60,626 bases of DNA from Caulobacter zeae (lineage in GTDB: Bacteria; Pseudomonadota; Alphaproteobacteria; Caulobacterales; Caulobacteraceae): assembly GCF_002858925.1 (NCBI RefSeq), contig NZ_PJRS01000021.1:1-60626 (forward strand), in the 5' to 3' direction. A program made the translations under genes and the position numbers. Below are positions 1 through 7,167 of this stretch, piece by piece; position 1 is the stretch's first letter, and every line of letters starts with the position of its first letter. The notes beneath the pieces are model-generated. The model was not told where the DNA came from and searched no databases. It was given only the letters and a program-made list of their open reading frames with translations.

Positions 1-1
1 G

Positions 2-217
2 CGCGACGCCTTCCTCTTCAACTTCGTCGAGCTCTACAATCAGACCCGATTGCTATGCCTCGATCACAAGGCTCCCGCCGAACTCCTCGCCAAGCTCTCG
101 GGACACAACACTTTCGCGGGGATGGTGCGGGTGGGATGCGGCGAGGACAGAAGCGGCTCGTTGGGCTATCATCAGCCATGGCCGATGGTTTCACCCTCGA
201 TATCGATGCTGAACTAG
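2..217 (+). CDS. C-terminal tail of an integrase-core transposase (5' end outside window)
   Basis: The frame is open from the window edge to a TAG at 215-217. Its first ~47 residues include FVELYNQTRL, a hydrophobic/aromatic stretch with a YN..R pattern, followed by APAELLAKLSGHNTFAG. This resembles the C-terminal end of IS481/IS3-like DDE integrase-core transposases, where a YNxxR helix is followed by a short 'TP-L' helix. After about base 142 the frame no longer resembles the family and it runs 40 bases into the antitoxin gene, so the original end may be eroded. With only the tail visible I cannot assign the IS family or say whether the element is intact. Confidence 0.42.
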   Translation, partial: RDAFLFNFVELYNQTRLLCLDHKAPAELLAKLSGHNTFAGMVRVGCGEDRSGSLGYHQPWPMVSPSISMLN

Positions 218-432
218 CCGAGCAGCTATCTGCTGCTGCGGCGGAGGCCGGCGTATCGCGTGAGGCTTATGCTCTTGCGGTGCTTGAGCAGGATAGCAGG
301 GGCGGCCCGCGCTTTACGATCGCGAGAGCCAGAGCCTACGACGTGGATCGTGGCGGAGAGGTCATGTCCATCGAAGAGGCTTTCGAGTTCTTCGACGCCT
401 CTCTCGCCCGACACGGAACGCGGCCGGCTTGA
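178..432 (+). CDS. Antitoxin-like protein of a type II toxin-antitoxin pair
   Basis: An 84-residue acidic protein starting at ATG 178. The same frame is open from 55, but the upstream part overlaps the transposase tail and has no sensible composition. The N-terminal part (LDIDAELAEQLSAAAAEAG) looks like the ribbon-helix-helix segment of ParD/CopG-like antitoxins. The C-terminal part (MSIEEAFEFFDASLARHG) is the kind of acidic helix that wraps a toxin. It sits directly before a ParE-like toxin, with the TGA stop inside a TTGA overlap, which implies translational coupling. Expected roles are neutralising the toxin and repressing its own promoter. Subfamily (ParD, Phd or other) is uncertain. Confidence 0.7.
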   Translation: MADGFTLDIDAELAEQLSAAAAEAGVSREAYALAVLEQDSRGGPRFTIARARAYDVDRGGEVMSIEEAFEFFDASLARHGTRPA

Positions 433-716
433 AGCGGCGGGTCGTTCTTGCGCGCGCCGTCGAGCGCGATCTTGTGCGACTGTCCGATTTCCTTGCCGGC
501 AAGAGTCCCCAAGCGGCTCGGCGTTCGGCTGACGCGATCAAGGCGGCTGTCCGGTCGCTGGAGACTTTCGCGTTGCGTGGGCGAGTGACGGCCAGCGACC
601 TGCGGGAACTGAATGTGGACTTCGGCCGCGATGGCTACGTGATCCAGTATCGCGTCGAGCCGGAAATTGTCTTGGTGCTGCGCATCTCCCATGCGCTCGA
701 AGATCGCGAGCCCTGA
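429..716 (+). CDS. RelE/ParE-family toxin
   Basis: A 95-residue basic protein. The start is a TTG at 429 overlapping the antitoxin stop (TTGA); there is no good Shine-Dalgarno, so translation probably depends on re-initiation after the antitoxin. Family features: an N-terminal helical hairpin (ERDLVRLSDFLA...SPQAARR), then the beta-sheet part with LRELNVDFGRDGYVIQYRV and VLVLRISHALE, matching the ParE pattern in which a conserved 'LRE...F...GYV..YR' strand precedes 'V.VLRI.H'. ParE members target DNA gyrase and RelE members cut mRNA; the sequence alone does not decide, though the layout is closer to ParE. It ends immediately before the opposing acetyltransferase stop with no spacer. Confidence 0.85.
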   Translation: MKRRVVLARAVERDLVRLSDFLAGKSPQAARRSADAIKAAVRSLETFALRGRVTASDLRELNVDFGRDGYVIQYRVEPEIVLVLRISHALEDREP

Positions 717-1265
717 TCATCCACGCCGAAACAAGACCGTCGGGCTTTCCTTGTAGGTCGTGCGGGTCTCTTCGACGAAGCCGGTCTTGGCCGCCAGGGC
801 AAGGGAGGCGGCGTTGTCGGGGTGGATGATGCAAACCACCGGATCCTGGCCCCAGCGCCGCTCGCCCCAGGCCAGGCCAGCGCTGACCGCCTCGGTTCCG
901 AAGCCCTGGCCGTGCGACCAGCTGGACAGCACCCAGCCCATCTCCGGCACGCCCTCGAACGACGGCTCGATGTCGCGGTGGAAGTCGGCGAAGCCCACCT
1001 CGCCGACATATCGCCCCGTCGCGGTCTCGCGCACCGCCCAGTAGCCGTAGCCCAGCAGCGCCCACAGGCCCCGGGCCCGCAGCAGCCGCGCCCAGCTTTC
1101 CTCGCGTGTCGAGGCGCGGCCGCCGACATAGCGATAGACCTCCGGCTCGCACCACATGGCCACGCTGTCGTCGAAGTCCGAGGTCTCCGGCGGGCTCAGG
1201 GTCAGGCGCGGCGTCGTCAGGACGGGCAGGGCGGCGGCGCGGGCGGCGAGGTCGTCGAGCGGCAT
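717..1265 (-). CDS. GNAT-family N-acetyltransferase (RimJ/RimL type)
   Basis: A 182-residue cytoplasmic acetyltransferase. The start chosen is the ATG at 1265 (MPLDDLAARAA); the frame extends upstream to 1316 but that part lacks family character. Visible features: the N-terminal substrate strand LTTPRLTLSPPE, the central YGYWAVRE...GEVGF strands, and the acetyl-CoA loop region HGQGFGTEAVSAGLAW (Q/R-x-x-G-x-G/A pattern), followed by IIHPDNAASLALAAKTGF. This order is typical of RimJ/RimL-like enzymes that acetylate protein N-termini or small molecules. The substrate cannot be told. It is convergent with the toxin gene, with adjacent stops, and divergent from the NTF2-like gene. Confidence 0.88.
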   Translation of the reverse strand: MPLDDLAARAAALPVLTTPRLTLSPPETSDFDDSVAMWCEPEVYRYVGGRASTREESWARLLRARGLWALLGYGYWAVRETATGRYVGEVGFADFHRDIEPSFEGVPEMGWVLSSWSHGQGFGTEAVSAGLAWGERRWGQDPVVCIIHPDNAASLALAAKTGFVEETRTTYKESPTVLFRRG

Positions 1266-1337
1266 CGGGGTCCGGGTTTGCTGAGGGGCGACGGCGCAGC
1301 CTATATCGACCTGCATAAAGAAGGGACCCGTCAGTTC

Positions 1338-1718
1338 ATGATCGCGCCGCAGGACGCCGTCGCCGCCCGTCGCAAGCTCACCAACCGGCTGATCGCCGGC
1401 AAGGACGCGGGACGCCTCGTTCCCTTCTTCACGACCGACGCCAAGGTCATCGCCGGCGACGGTTCGCTGCTGCTGGGCCGCGACCAGATCATCGAGGCCT
1501 TCGCCGGACAGTTCGCCGATCGTGACTTCGTCTCCTACGTCCGCACCAGCGACCTGATCGAGATCGACGCCGACGGCGCCCGCGCGGCGGAAAGCGGCCG
1601 CTGGGTCGGAACCTGGAAAGGCGAAGGCGCGACCCAGAGCGGAACCTACCTGGCCACCTGGCGCAAGCTCGCCGGCCAGTGGGTCATCGAGAACGAACTG
1701 TTCGTGACCCTGGGGTGA
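1338..1718 (+). CDS. NTF2-like / SnoaL-fold protein (DUF4440 type)
   Basis: A 126-residue protein starting at ATG 1338, preceded by a GAAGGGA purine stretch about 12 bases upstream. The sequence has the alpha+beta cone layout: an N-terminal helix (AVAARRKLTNRLIAGKDAGRLVPFFTTDAKVI), a loop with GSLLLGRDQIIEAFAGQF, and four beta-strands ending SGTYLATWRKLAGQWVIENE. The final 'G.Y...W.K..G.W.I....' signature is characteristic of SnoaL/DUF4440 proteins. Members include isomerases, hydrolases and non-catalytic binding proteins, so the function is open. No signal peptide. Its start lies 73 bases from the divergent acetyltransferase start. Confidence 0.75.
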   Translation: MIAPQDAVAARRKLTNRLIAGKDAGRLVPFFTTDAKVIAGDGSLLLGRDQIIEAFAGQFADRDFVSYVRTSDLIEIDADGARAAESGRWVGTWKGEGATQSGTYLATWRKLAGQWVIENELFVTLG

Positions 1719-1720
1719 GA

Positions 1721-1884
1721 TCCTCCCCCTCTGGGGGAGGTGTCGCCGAAGGCGACGGAGGGGGCGTTTTCAGCTTTCGAGGCCTTGAAAACTCATCACC
1801 TGCTCCCCCACCGACCGCTGACGCGATCGCCTCCCCCACGGGGGGAGGTTCGCAGTTCCAGATCCTCCCCCTGAAGGGGGAGCG
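1721..1884. repeat. Dispersed intergenic repeat, family A, copy 1
   Basis: A composite inverted repeat made of poly-C/poly-G hairpins: CCTCCCCC-TCT-GGGGGAGG at 1721-1740, the motif GTCGCCGAAGGCGAC next to it, GGGGGCGTTTTCAGC, then a reversed half (CTCCCCCACCGA..., CCTCCCCCACGGGGGGAGG) and a last CTCCCCC-TGAA-GGGGGAG hairpin ending near 1884. The same building blocks recur at 24429-24554 and 33090-33196. It lies between a plus-strand gene and a convergent minus-strand gene and could act as a transcription end, but has no U-tract. Confidence 0.85.
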
Positions 1885-1907
1885 TCTTGGCGCCTGAGGC
1901 CCGCGTC

Positions 1908-2126
1908 CTACCGCCGCTTCTTAGAGCGCGGCGCCGGCTTGGAGGTCTTGTCCACGACCGCACCCGCGCCCGCGCCGACCACGGCGCCGAACGGTCCGGC
2001 CACGACCGCGCCGGCGATGGCCCCGGTGGCCGCCCGCTGTTCCATGTTGTGGCCGCAGGCCGTGGTCAGGGCGGCCAGGGCCAGGACGGCGGCCAGGCGC
2101 GGGACGGACGGCGAGAGGCGGGGCAT
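1908..2126 (-). CDS. Small glycine-zipper outer-membrane lipoprotein
   Basis: A 72-residue protein starting at ATG 2126. It has a lipoprotein signal peptide (MPRLSPSVPRLAAVLALAAL) with lipobox LTTAC, so Cys near residue 24 would be lipidated. The mature part carries a short glycine-zipper stretch (GAIAGAVVAGPFGAVVGAG) followed by a very basic tail (KTSKPAPRSKKRR). Such small proteins resemble the 'YMGG/Rick_17kDa'-type glycine-zipper lipoproteins. The frame is open further upstream to 2276, but the lipoprotein signal fixes the start. No partner is obvious; it is transcribed alone, convergent with repeat A1. Confidence 0.75.
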   Translation of the reverse strand: MPRLSPSVPRLAAVLALAALTTACGHNMEQRAATGAIAGAVVAGPFGAVVGAGAGAVVDKTSKPAPRSKKRR

Positions 2127-2508
2127 GGCGGGTCTCCAAGGCGTCGGCATGGGGCCGATGAAACTGCAGCGGTTAACGGCGAAGCTTGGTCGAGGTTCCG
2201 ACGCGGCCGCGCGAAGCGGCAAAAACCGCGCTGCTGCGGCGTTTTGGCGCCCGTCCAGGTTTTTCCTGTGAATCAAAGTGTTAACGGTATCGGTCGCCGA
2301 AAAGCCGAGCAGAATCCATGTTGCGGTGCAGCAGGCGCTTGCGACTCGGTCATAGTTCGGTCATAAGGCGAGGCATAAGCAGGATCTCGACCTCATTGCG
2401 AACGGTCGAACCTCCGCTGCCAGACCGGCCCGATAGTACTTTTTCCGGGTGTCTTGGGAGCGTTTTTGTCGGGGGGCCGGTGCGCCCTCGTCGCGCAGGA
2501 CGCAAGTT
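2127..2508. other. Intergenic region between divergent lipoprotein and sleB-like genes
   Basis: About 380 bases with no convincing gene. It is less GC-rich than its surroundings around 2265-2400 and contains two close copies of CGGTCATA (in CGGTCATAGTTCGGTCATAAG, near 2347-2367), which could be a regulator site or simply chance. Promoters for both divergent genes must lie here, but I cannot place them with confidence. Confidence 0.4.
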
Positions 2509-3603
2509 TTGAACATCAAGTCGCAGACGTGCGCTGACGCGCGCGGGCTGATCGGCGCCGTATTGGTCGGGTCCGTCACGGGCCTGGCGCTTGGCGGCGT
2601 CTATCTGGCGGGGGGCATGGCCCAGACCGCCGCTCAGCACGCTCGGGTTACGCGCCTGGCCGACAGCGCCGCGGGGAGCTACTCCGAAGCGGCGCTGCAT
2701 CAGGCCGCGTCGCGCATGGACGCCGGGGCGCTCGCCATCGCCCGCCGCCATGACCCCTACACCGTGTCCGGCGACGCCCAGCGTGACCGCCAGGCTTCTC
2801 TGCTCGCCGCCCGCCTCGAGAGCGGTGACCAGACCGAGGACAAGCCGCTCCTGATGCGGGCCACCCTCGGCGGTTCGTTCAATCCGGCCGCCGCGCCGTT
2901 CCACCTCGCCAACGCCCTCGAAAGCTCGCGCGAACTCGAGTGCCTGGCCCAGGCCGTCTACTACGAAGCCCGGGGCGAGACCTCCAGCGGCCAGGCCGCG
3001 GTGGCTCAAGTCGTATTAAACCGCGTACGCCACCCTTCGTTCCCCAAGTCGATCTGCGGCGTGGTCTTCCAGGGCGCTTCGGCCCGCACCGGCTGCCAGT
3101 TCAGCTTCGCCTGCGACGGCTCGATGCGCGCCGGTCGCGAGCGCGCCGCCTGGACCCGGGCCCGCAAGGTCGCCTCGCGCGCCCTGGCCGGCACGGTGAT
3201 GTCCGAGGTCGGCTCGGCCACCCACTTCCACACCACCGGCGTCGCGCCGAACTGGGGTCCGCGCCTGATGCGCGTCGCCCAGGTCGGCATGCACGTGTTC
3301 TACCGCTTTGGCGGTCGCGCCGGCGCGCCGGGCGCCTTCACCGACAAGCCGCGTCCGTCGACCATCGACGACCTGCCCAACGCGCCCGTCCTGACGGCCC
3401 TGCCGCAGGCGCCCAGCGCCGACGGCAAGCCGATGATCTACGTCGCCAGCGCCATGGCGATCGCCAAGGAAGGCGGCATGGGCGGTCCCGAGAAGGTCGG
3501 TCCCGAACCGGCCTCGGCCCCGGCCATGCATCCGACCAAGGCCGCCGACAAGGCCGATGCGGTCAAGCCGTCTTCAGTGATCGCAACCGGAGCTGGTTCC
3601 TGA
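2509..3603 (+). CDS. SleB/CwlJ-type cell-wall hydrolase, membrane-anchored
   Basis: A 364-residue protein. I prefer the TTG at 2509 because CAGGA (2496-2500) is 8 bases upstream; a GTG at 2449 is possible but has no such site. Residues ~13-34 form one transmembrane or uncleaved signal helix (LIGAVLVGSVTGLALGG). The Hydrolase_2 (SleB) domain spans ~144-265 and opens with CLAQAVYYEARGE, whose Glu is the catalytic residue of this family, followed by AQVVLNRV, SFPKSICGVVFQ and ATHFHTTGVAPNW. In non-sporulating alphaproteobacteria these domains act as periplasmic peptidoglycan hydrolases. The C-terminal ~100 residues are low-complexity Ala/Pro. The 3' end overlaps the opposing SDR gene by 41 bases. 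Confidence 0.88.
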   Translation: MNIKSQTCADARGLIGAVLVGSVTGLALGGVYLAGGMAQTAAQHARVTRLADSAAGSYSEAALHQAASRMDAGALAIARRHDPYTVSGDAQRDRQASLLAARLESGDQTEDKPLLMRATLGGSFNPAAAPFHLANALESSRELECLAQAVYYEARGETSSGQAAVAQVVLNRVRHPSFPKSICGVVFQGASARTGCQFSFACDGSMRAGRERAAWTRARKVASRALAGTVMSEVGSATHFHTTGVAPNWGPRLMRVAQVGMHVFYRFGGRAGAPGAFTDKPRPSTIDDLPNAPVLTALPQAPSADGKPMIYVASAMAIAKEGGMGGPEKVGPEPASAPAMHPTKAADKADAVKPSSVIATGAGS

Positions 3604-4360
3604 GGAATCCGGGGGCCAGGCGGGCCATGAAGCGCATCTGCCTGGCCCGCTTGCCCACCAGATAATAGAGCTCGCGGCCGTGCGCGGCCTGCCACACCGT
3701 CTGCGCCGCCTCGTCGACGCCGTAGACGGGCAGGCCGCTCTTGCGCAGCTCCTCGCCCATGTCGGCGTTCTTGCCCGGCTGCGAGTTGCGCAGGATCGGC
3801 GTCTCAACGAACCACGGCATGACGCAGGCCACGCTGACGCCGAAGGCGGCGAACTCGGCGTCCAGCGCTTCGGACAGGCCCCGCACCGCGAACTTGGTCG
3901 CCGAATAGACCGCCAGGCCCGGCGAGCCGTAGATCCCCGCGCACGAGGCCATGTTGACGAGCCGCGAGCCGGGCGTGGCCTTCAGGAAGGGCAGGGCGGC
4001 CCGCGCGCCGTTCAGCACGCCGTGCACATTGACCGCCAGCATCAGGTCGTCGCCCTGAGGATCGCTGTCAGCGAACGGTCCGAAGCGGGCGACGCCGGCG
4101 TTGTTGAACAGCACGTCCAGCCGGCCGCCCGAGGCCTGGGCGAAGGCGGAAAGGGCGGGCGTCCAGGCCTCGCGGTCGCGAACGTCCAGGGGATGGATTG
4201 AGCCGTTGTCCGGTCCGATGTCGGCCAGGGCGCGGGAAAGGCCGGCCTCGTCGATGTCCGAGAGGCCGACGAACCAGCCTTCGGCCGCGAAGCGCTTGGC
4301 GCTGGCCAGGCCGATGCCGCTGGCCGCGCCGGTGATGAAGATGGCCTTGCGAGCCGACAT
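3563..4360 (-). CDS. Short-chain dehydrogenase/reductase (SDR)
   Basis: A 265-residue classical SDR starting at ATG 4360, with GGAGG five bases upstream. The NAD(P)-binding motif is TGAASGIG near residue 10, NNAG is near 88, the catalytic Ser is in NMASCAG, and YSATK gives the Tyr-x-x-x-Lys pair. After the Rossmann core comes a longer C-terminal segment (GLPVYGVDEAAQTVW...YYLVGKRARQMRF) ending in a basic, hydrophobic stretch, as in SDRs acting on lipids or bulky ketones. Substrate unknown. The last 41 coding bases overlap the end of the cell-wall hydrolase gene on the opposite strand. Confidence 0.9.
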   Translation of the reverse strand: MSARKAIFITGAASGIGLASAKRFAAEGWFVGLSDIDEAGLSRALADIGPDNGSIHPLDVRDREAWTPALSAFAQASGGRLDVLFNNAGVARFGPFADSDPQGDDLMLAVNVHGVLNGARAALPFLKATPGSRLVNMASCAGIYGSPGLAVYSATKFAVRGLSEALDAEFAAFGVSVACVMPWFVETPILRNSQPGKNADMGEELRKSGLPVYGVDEAAQTVWQAAHGRELYYLVGKRARQMRFMARLAPGFLRNQLRLRSLKTA

Positions 4361-4438
4361 GTCCGCCTCCCCGTCGTTATCGTTCGTTATCGCCGATCAG
4401 ACAGCGATCGACGGGGAGGGGTCAAGTTCACGCGTGCG

Positions 4439-4618
4439 TCAGTCGGTCTGGTCGTCGACCTCGGCGTCGGGGCCGTTCTTCTTGATCGACTCGATGGCGT
4501 TTTTGGCCGACGCCTTGGAGGCGTAGCCTTCGGTCCAGAAGATGCTCTCGCCGTTGTAGGTGAAATAGGCGACGAACTCGCCAGCCTTGTTCTTCTTGAT
4601 CAGGAACTTGTGGGCCAT
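4439..4618 (-). CDS. DUF1508 (YegP-like) small protein
   Basis: A 59-residue protein starting at ATG 4618, with GGGAG about 9 bases upstream. It matches the single-copy DUF1508 module: F.I.K...GE.V.YFTYNGE..FWTEGY.SK..A.NAI.SIKKN, in which the G-x-x-x-x-x-Y-x-S-K stretch is the signature. Family members are small cytoplasmic alpha/beta proteins, often duplicated (YegP); their biochemical role is not established. The frame is open a long way upstream (to 5209) but only this part has family similarity and a ribosome site. Confidence 0.85.
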   Translation of the reverse strand: MAHKFLIKKNKAGEFVAYFTYNGESIFWTEGYASKASAKNAIESIKKNGPDAEVDDQTD

Positions 4619-4762
4619 CTGGTGGTGCTCCCGGGATGATGACTGGTCGTTGGTCGACGAGCCGACGCAGCGACCCTCGCGCTCCTGACGCGACCCTGTC
4701 AACCGCGTTGCGGTGAAGCCCGACGCACGGAATGATGGAGCCTCATCAGGCCGGACGGACCC

Positions 4763-5317
4763 ATGAGCGCGGACAAACTCGACCACCTCTCGCGCACCCT
4801 GCTTGGCGAGGCCTATGCCGACCTCTCGGCCGTCAAGCGCAGCGTCATCGACCTGATCGCCGCCGAGGCGCCGACGGGGCTCGCGCCGGTCCTGGCCGAG
4901 AAGGAAGGCAGCTATTGGGAACGCCTGGCCGACCGGGTGGCCGCGATCGGCGGGTCCTGGGGCTTCATCGGCGGTTTCTCGGCGGTGCTGGCGGCCTGGG
5001 TGATCCTGAACCTGGCCCTGATGCCGTTCCACAAGGCCTTCGATCCCTATCCCTTCATCTTCCTGAACCTGGTGCTCTCGACCCTGGCGGCGATCCAGGC
5101 CCCGATCATCATGATGAGCCAGAACCGCCAGGCCACGAAGGACCGCGAGGCCGCCGAGCACGACTACGTCGTCAACCTGCGCGCCGAGCTCGAGATCATG
5201 CGCCTGCACGACAAGCTCGACGCCCTGCGCATGGCCGAGCTGTCCGACATGGCCCGCGCCAACACCGTCTGCCTCGACGAACTACGCGCCGAGGTGAAGG
5301 CCCTGCGGGGCGCCTAG
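4763..5317 (+). CDS. DUF1003 inner-membrane protein
   Basis: A 184-residue protein starting at ATG 4763. After a ~60-residue soluble N-terminus come two transmembrane helices (GFIGGFSAVLAAWVILN and PFIFLNLVLSTLAAIQAPI) joined by a short loop containing PFHKAFDPYPF, then MMSQNRQ and a long charged C-terminal helix (AEHDYVVNLRAELEIMRLHDKL). The 'W..N........FDPYPF..LNL.LS..AA.QAP.IMMSQNRQ' block is the DUF1003 signature. Function is unknown; the C-terminal helix may form a coiled coil. Its TAG stop shares the palindrome CTAG (5314-5317) with the stop of the opposing regulator gene. Confidence 0.9.
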   Translation: MSADKLDHLSRTLLGEAYADLSAVKRSVIDLIAAEAPTGLAPVLAEKEGSYWERLADRVAAIGGSWGFIGGFSAVLAAWVILNLALMPFHKAFDPYPFIFLNLVLSTLAAIQAPIIMMSQNRQATKDREAAEHDYVVNLRAELEIMRLHDKLDALRMAELSDMARANTVCLDELRAEVKALRGA

Positions 5318-6255
5318 CTGGCCTTGGCCGCCCGGCGCAGGGCCTGGGGCGGCTGGCCGTAGACGCGGATGAAGGCTCGGCGCATGCGCTCGGAATCGCC
5401 GAAGCCGGCCTCCAGGGCGATGTCCTCGACCTGCAGCGGCGCGCTGTCGAGCAGGGCGCGGGCGGCCTCGACGCGCAGGCGCTCGATGGCCTTGGCCGGG
5501 GTCGAGCCGGTCTCGGCGGCGAACAGTCGAGCGAAGTTCCGCGGGCTCATGGCCGCGCGCTCGGCCAGTTCCTCGACGGAAAGTGAAAGGGCGAGGTTTT
5601 CGCGGGCCCAGGCCAGAAGGGCGTCGAAGCGCCCGCCCTTCAGTTCCAGCAGGGCCGAGAACTGCGACTGGCCCCCCGGGCGACGGTGATAGACCACCAG
5701 CTGCTGGGCAGTGCGCTTGGCGATCGCTTCGCCCAGGTCCGCGCCGATCATGGCCAGGGCCAGATCGATGCCGGCGGTGATGCCCGCCGAACTCCAGATC
5801 GGACCGTCCTGCACCCAGATCCGGTCGGCCTCCAGCCGCACGTTGGGAAAGCGCTTCTGGAAATCCTTGGTGCGGCTCCAGTGGGTGGTCGCCCGCTTGC
5901 CGTCCAGCAGGCCGGCGGCGGCCAGCACATAGGTTCCCGAGCAGACGCTGGCCGTTCGCCGCGCCGCGTGGGCGTTCCTGCGCACATAGTCGAGGGTCGC
6001 TTCACAGGTGGAGGGCGCACGGACGCCGTCGCCGCCGGAGACCAGCAGGGTGTCGAAGGCCGGGGCCTTGTCGAACGCCACGGTGTCGAAGGCCGCGCCC
6101 GAGCTGCTGGCGGTCCAGCCGCCGTCGCGCGACACCACCGTCAGGCCATAGGCGCCGGGATCGAACCGCGCGGCGATCTCGAAGGCCGAGATGGGCCCTG
6201 CGGCGTCCAGAAGCTGGAAGCCCGGATAGACCAGCATGCCGACGGCGCGAGGCAT
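5314..6255 (-). CDS. GlxA-family transcriptional regulator (DJ-1/PfpI domain plus AraC-type HTH)
   Basis: A 313-residue protein; the ATG at 6255 (MPRAVGMLVYPGFQ) is preferred over an upstream ATG at 6300. The N-terminal ~180 residues form a class-I glutamine amidotransferase-like (DJ-1/PfpI) domain with LLVSGGDG and the nucleophile-elbow motif TASVCSGTYVLAAAGLL. The C-terminal ~100 residues are a double helix-turn-helix AraC/XylS domain (LSVEELAERAAMSPRNFARLF, then VEDIALEAGFGDSERMRRAF). This layout is that of GlxA/CdhR-type activators. It is divergent, with 100 bases between starts, from another DJ-1/PfpI gene that it may control. Confidence 0.92.
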   Translation of the reverse strand: MPRAVGMLVYPGFQLLDAAGPISAFEIAARFDPGAYGLTVVSRDGGWTASSSGAAFDTVAFDKAPAFDTLLVSGGDGVRAPSTCEATLDYVRRNAHAARRTASVCSGTYVLAAAGLLDGKRATTHWSRTKDFQKRFPNVRLEADRIWVQDGPIWSSAGITAGIDLALAMIGADLGEAIAKRTAQQLVVYHRRPGGQSQFSALLELKGGRFDALLAWARENLALSLSVEELAERAAMSPRNFARLFAAETGSTPAKAIERLRVEAARALLDSAPLQVEDIALEAGFGDSERMRRAFIRVYGQPPQALRRAAKAS

Positions 6256-6355
6256 GGCATTCCCCCCGAATGGTGGCGGAAATCGAGGGATCTCCGTCAT
6301 TTCCGCCGAACGCTATCTGGGAGAGCATCGGTCGTCAAACCAGGAGCGCCGCCCC

Positions 6356-7060
6356 ATGGCCGACCCGATCCGCATCGTCTTCGCCCTGTTCCCGGGCGTG
6401 ACCCATCTCGACTTCACCGGCCCGCACCAGATCCTGGCGCGGCTGCCCGGCGCCCAGATCACCGTCGCCAGCCTGGCCGGCGGCGAGATCGAGGCCGACG
6501 GCCTGATCTTCGCCCATCTGGCCAGGCTCGACCAGATCGAGGCGTGCGACATCCTCTGCATTCCCGGCGGCTTCGGCACGACGCAGGCCATGGGCGACGA
6601 GGCTTTCCTGGATCAGGTCAGGCGGCTGGCCTGGAGCGCGCGCTATGTCACCAGCGTCTGCACCGGCTCGCTGGTGCTGGCGGCGGCCGGGCTTCTGGAA
6701 AGCAAGCGTGCGGCCTGCCACTGGGCCTGGCGCGACCAGCTGGCCCTGTTCGGCGCCATTCCCGACGAGAGCCGCGTGGCCCGCGACGGCCGCTTCGTCA
6801 CCGGCGGCGGGGTCACCGCCGGCGTCGACTTCGCCCTGACCCTGGTCGCCGAGATCGCCGGCCCGAGCGTCGCCCAGGCCATCCAGCTGGCCGTGGAATA
6901 CGCGCCCGACCCGCCGTTCCAGTCGGGTCGGCCCGAGCTGGCCCCGCCCGAGATCCTGGCCCGGGTGCGGCGCATCTACGACAACGGCATGGACGAGCGC
7001 CGCGCGGCGGCCGTGGCGGCGGCGGCGAGGTTGGGGAAGGGGGCGCTGGAGAGGGCTTAA
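6356..7060 (+). CDS. DJ-1/PfpI-family protein (isonitrile-hydratase-like)
   Basis: A 234-residue protein starting at ATG 6356, with AGGAG (6342-6346) nine bases upstream. It contains the sensing/nucleophile elbow TSVCTGSLVLAAAGLL, ILCIPGGFG, and HWAW.DQLALFGA followed by FVTGGGVTAGVDFALTLV. These motifs match the InhA/isonitrile hydratase and ThiJ/PfpI enzymes, where the elbow Cys is catalytic. There is no AraC domain, unlike its divergent neighbour, to which its amidotransferase domain is clearly related. The shared 100-base intergenic region suggests regulator-target pairing. The substrate is not shown by the sequence. Confidence 0.85.
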   Translation: MADPIRIVFALFPGVTHLDFTGPHQILARLPGAQITVASLAGGEIEADGLIFAHLARLDQIEACDILCIPGGFGTTQAMGDEAFLDQVRRLAWSARYVTSVCTGSLVLAAAGLLESKRAACHWAWRDQLALFGAIPDESRVARDGRFVTGGGVTAGVDFALTLVAEIAGPSVAQAIQLAVEYAPDPPFQSGRPELAPPEILARVRRIYDNGMDERRAAAVAAAARLGKGALERA

Positions 7061-7070
7061 GGGGACGAAA

Positions 7071-7155
7071 CCCCGTCCTTCGACAAGCTCAGGATGAGGT
7101 TTCTATTGCACGGCCTTAGCCATGATCCTCACCCTGAGCTTGTCGAAGGGCGGGG
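7071..7155. repeat. Dispersed intergenic repeat, family B, copy 1
   Basis: A long inverted repeat: left arm CCTTCGACAAGCTCAGGATG (within 7071-7099), right arm CACCCTGAGCTTGTCGAAGG (within 7127-7155), with an AT-richer spacer of about 27 bases. A second copy is at 38521-38607. It lies between two convergent genes, so it could form a bidirectional transcript-ending or transcript-stabilising hairpin. Confidence 0.9.
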
Positions 7156-7167
7156 ATCACGCTGGCC

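Noticed and set aside
1721..1884. Possible CRISPR array from the repeated CTCCCCC/GGGGGAG blocks
   Set aside because: Blocks are not regularly spaced, differ in length and are internally inverted. Similar blocks recur singly elsewhere, so it is a dispersed hairpin repeat.
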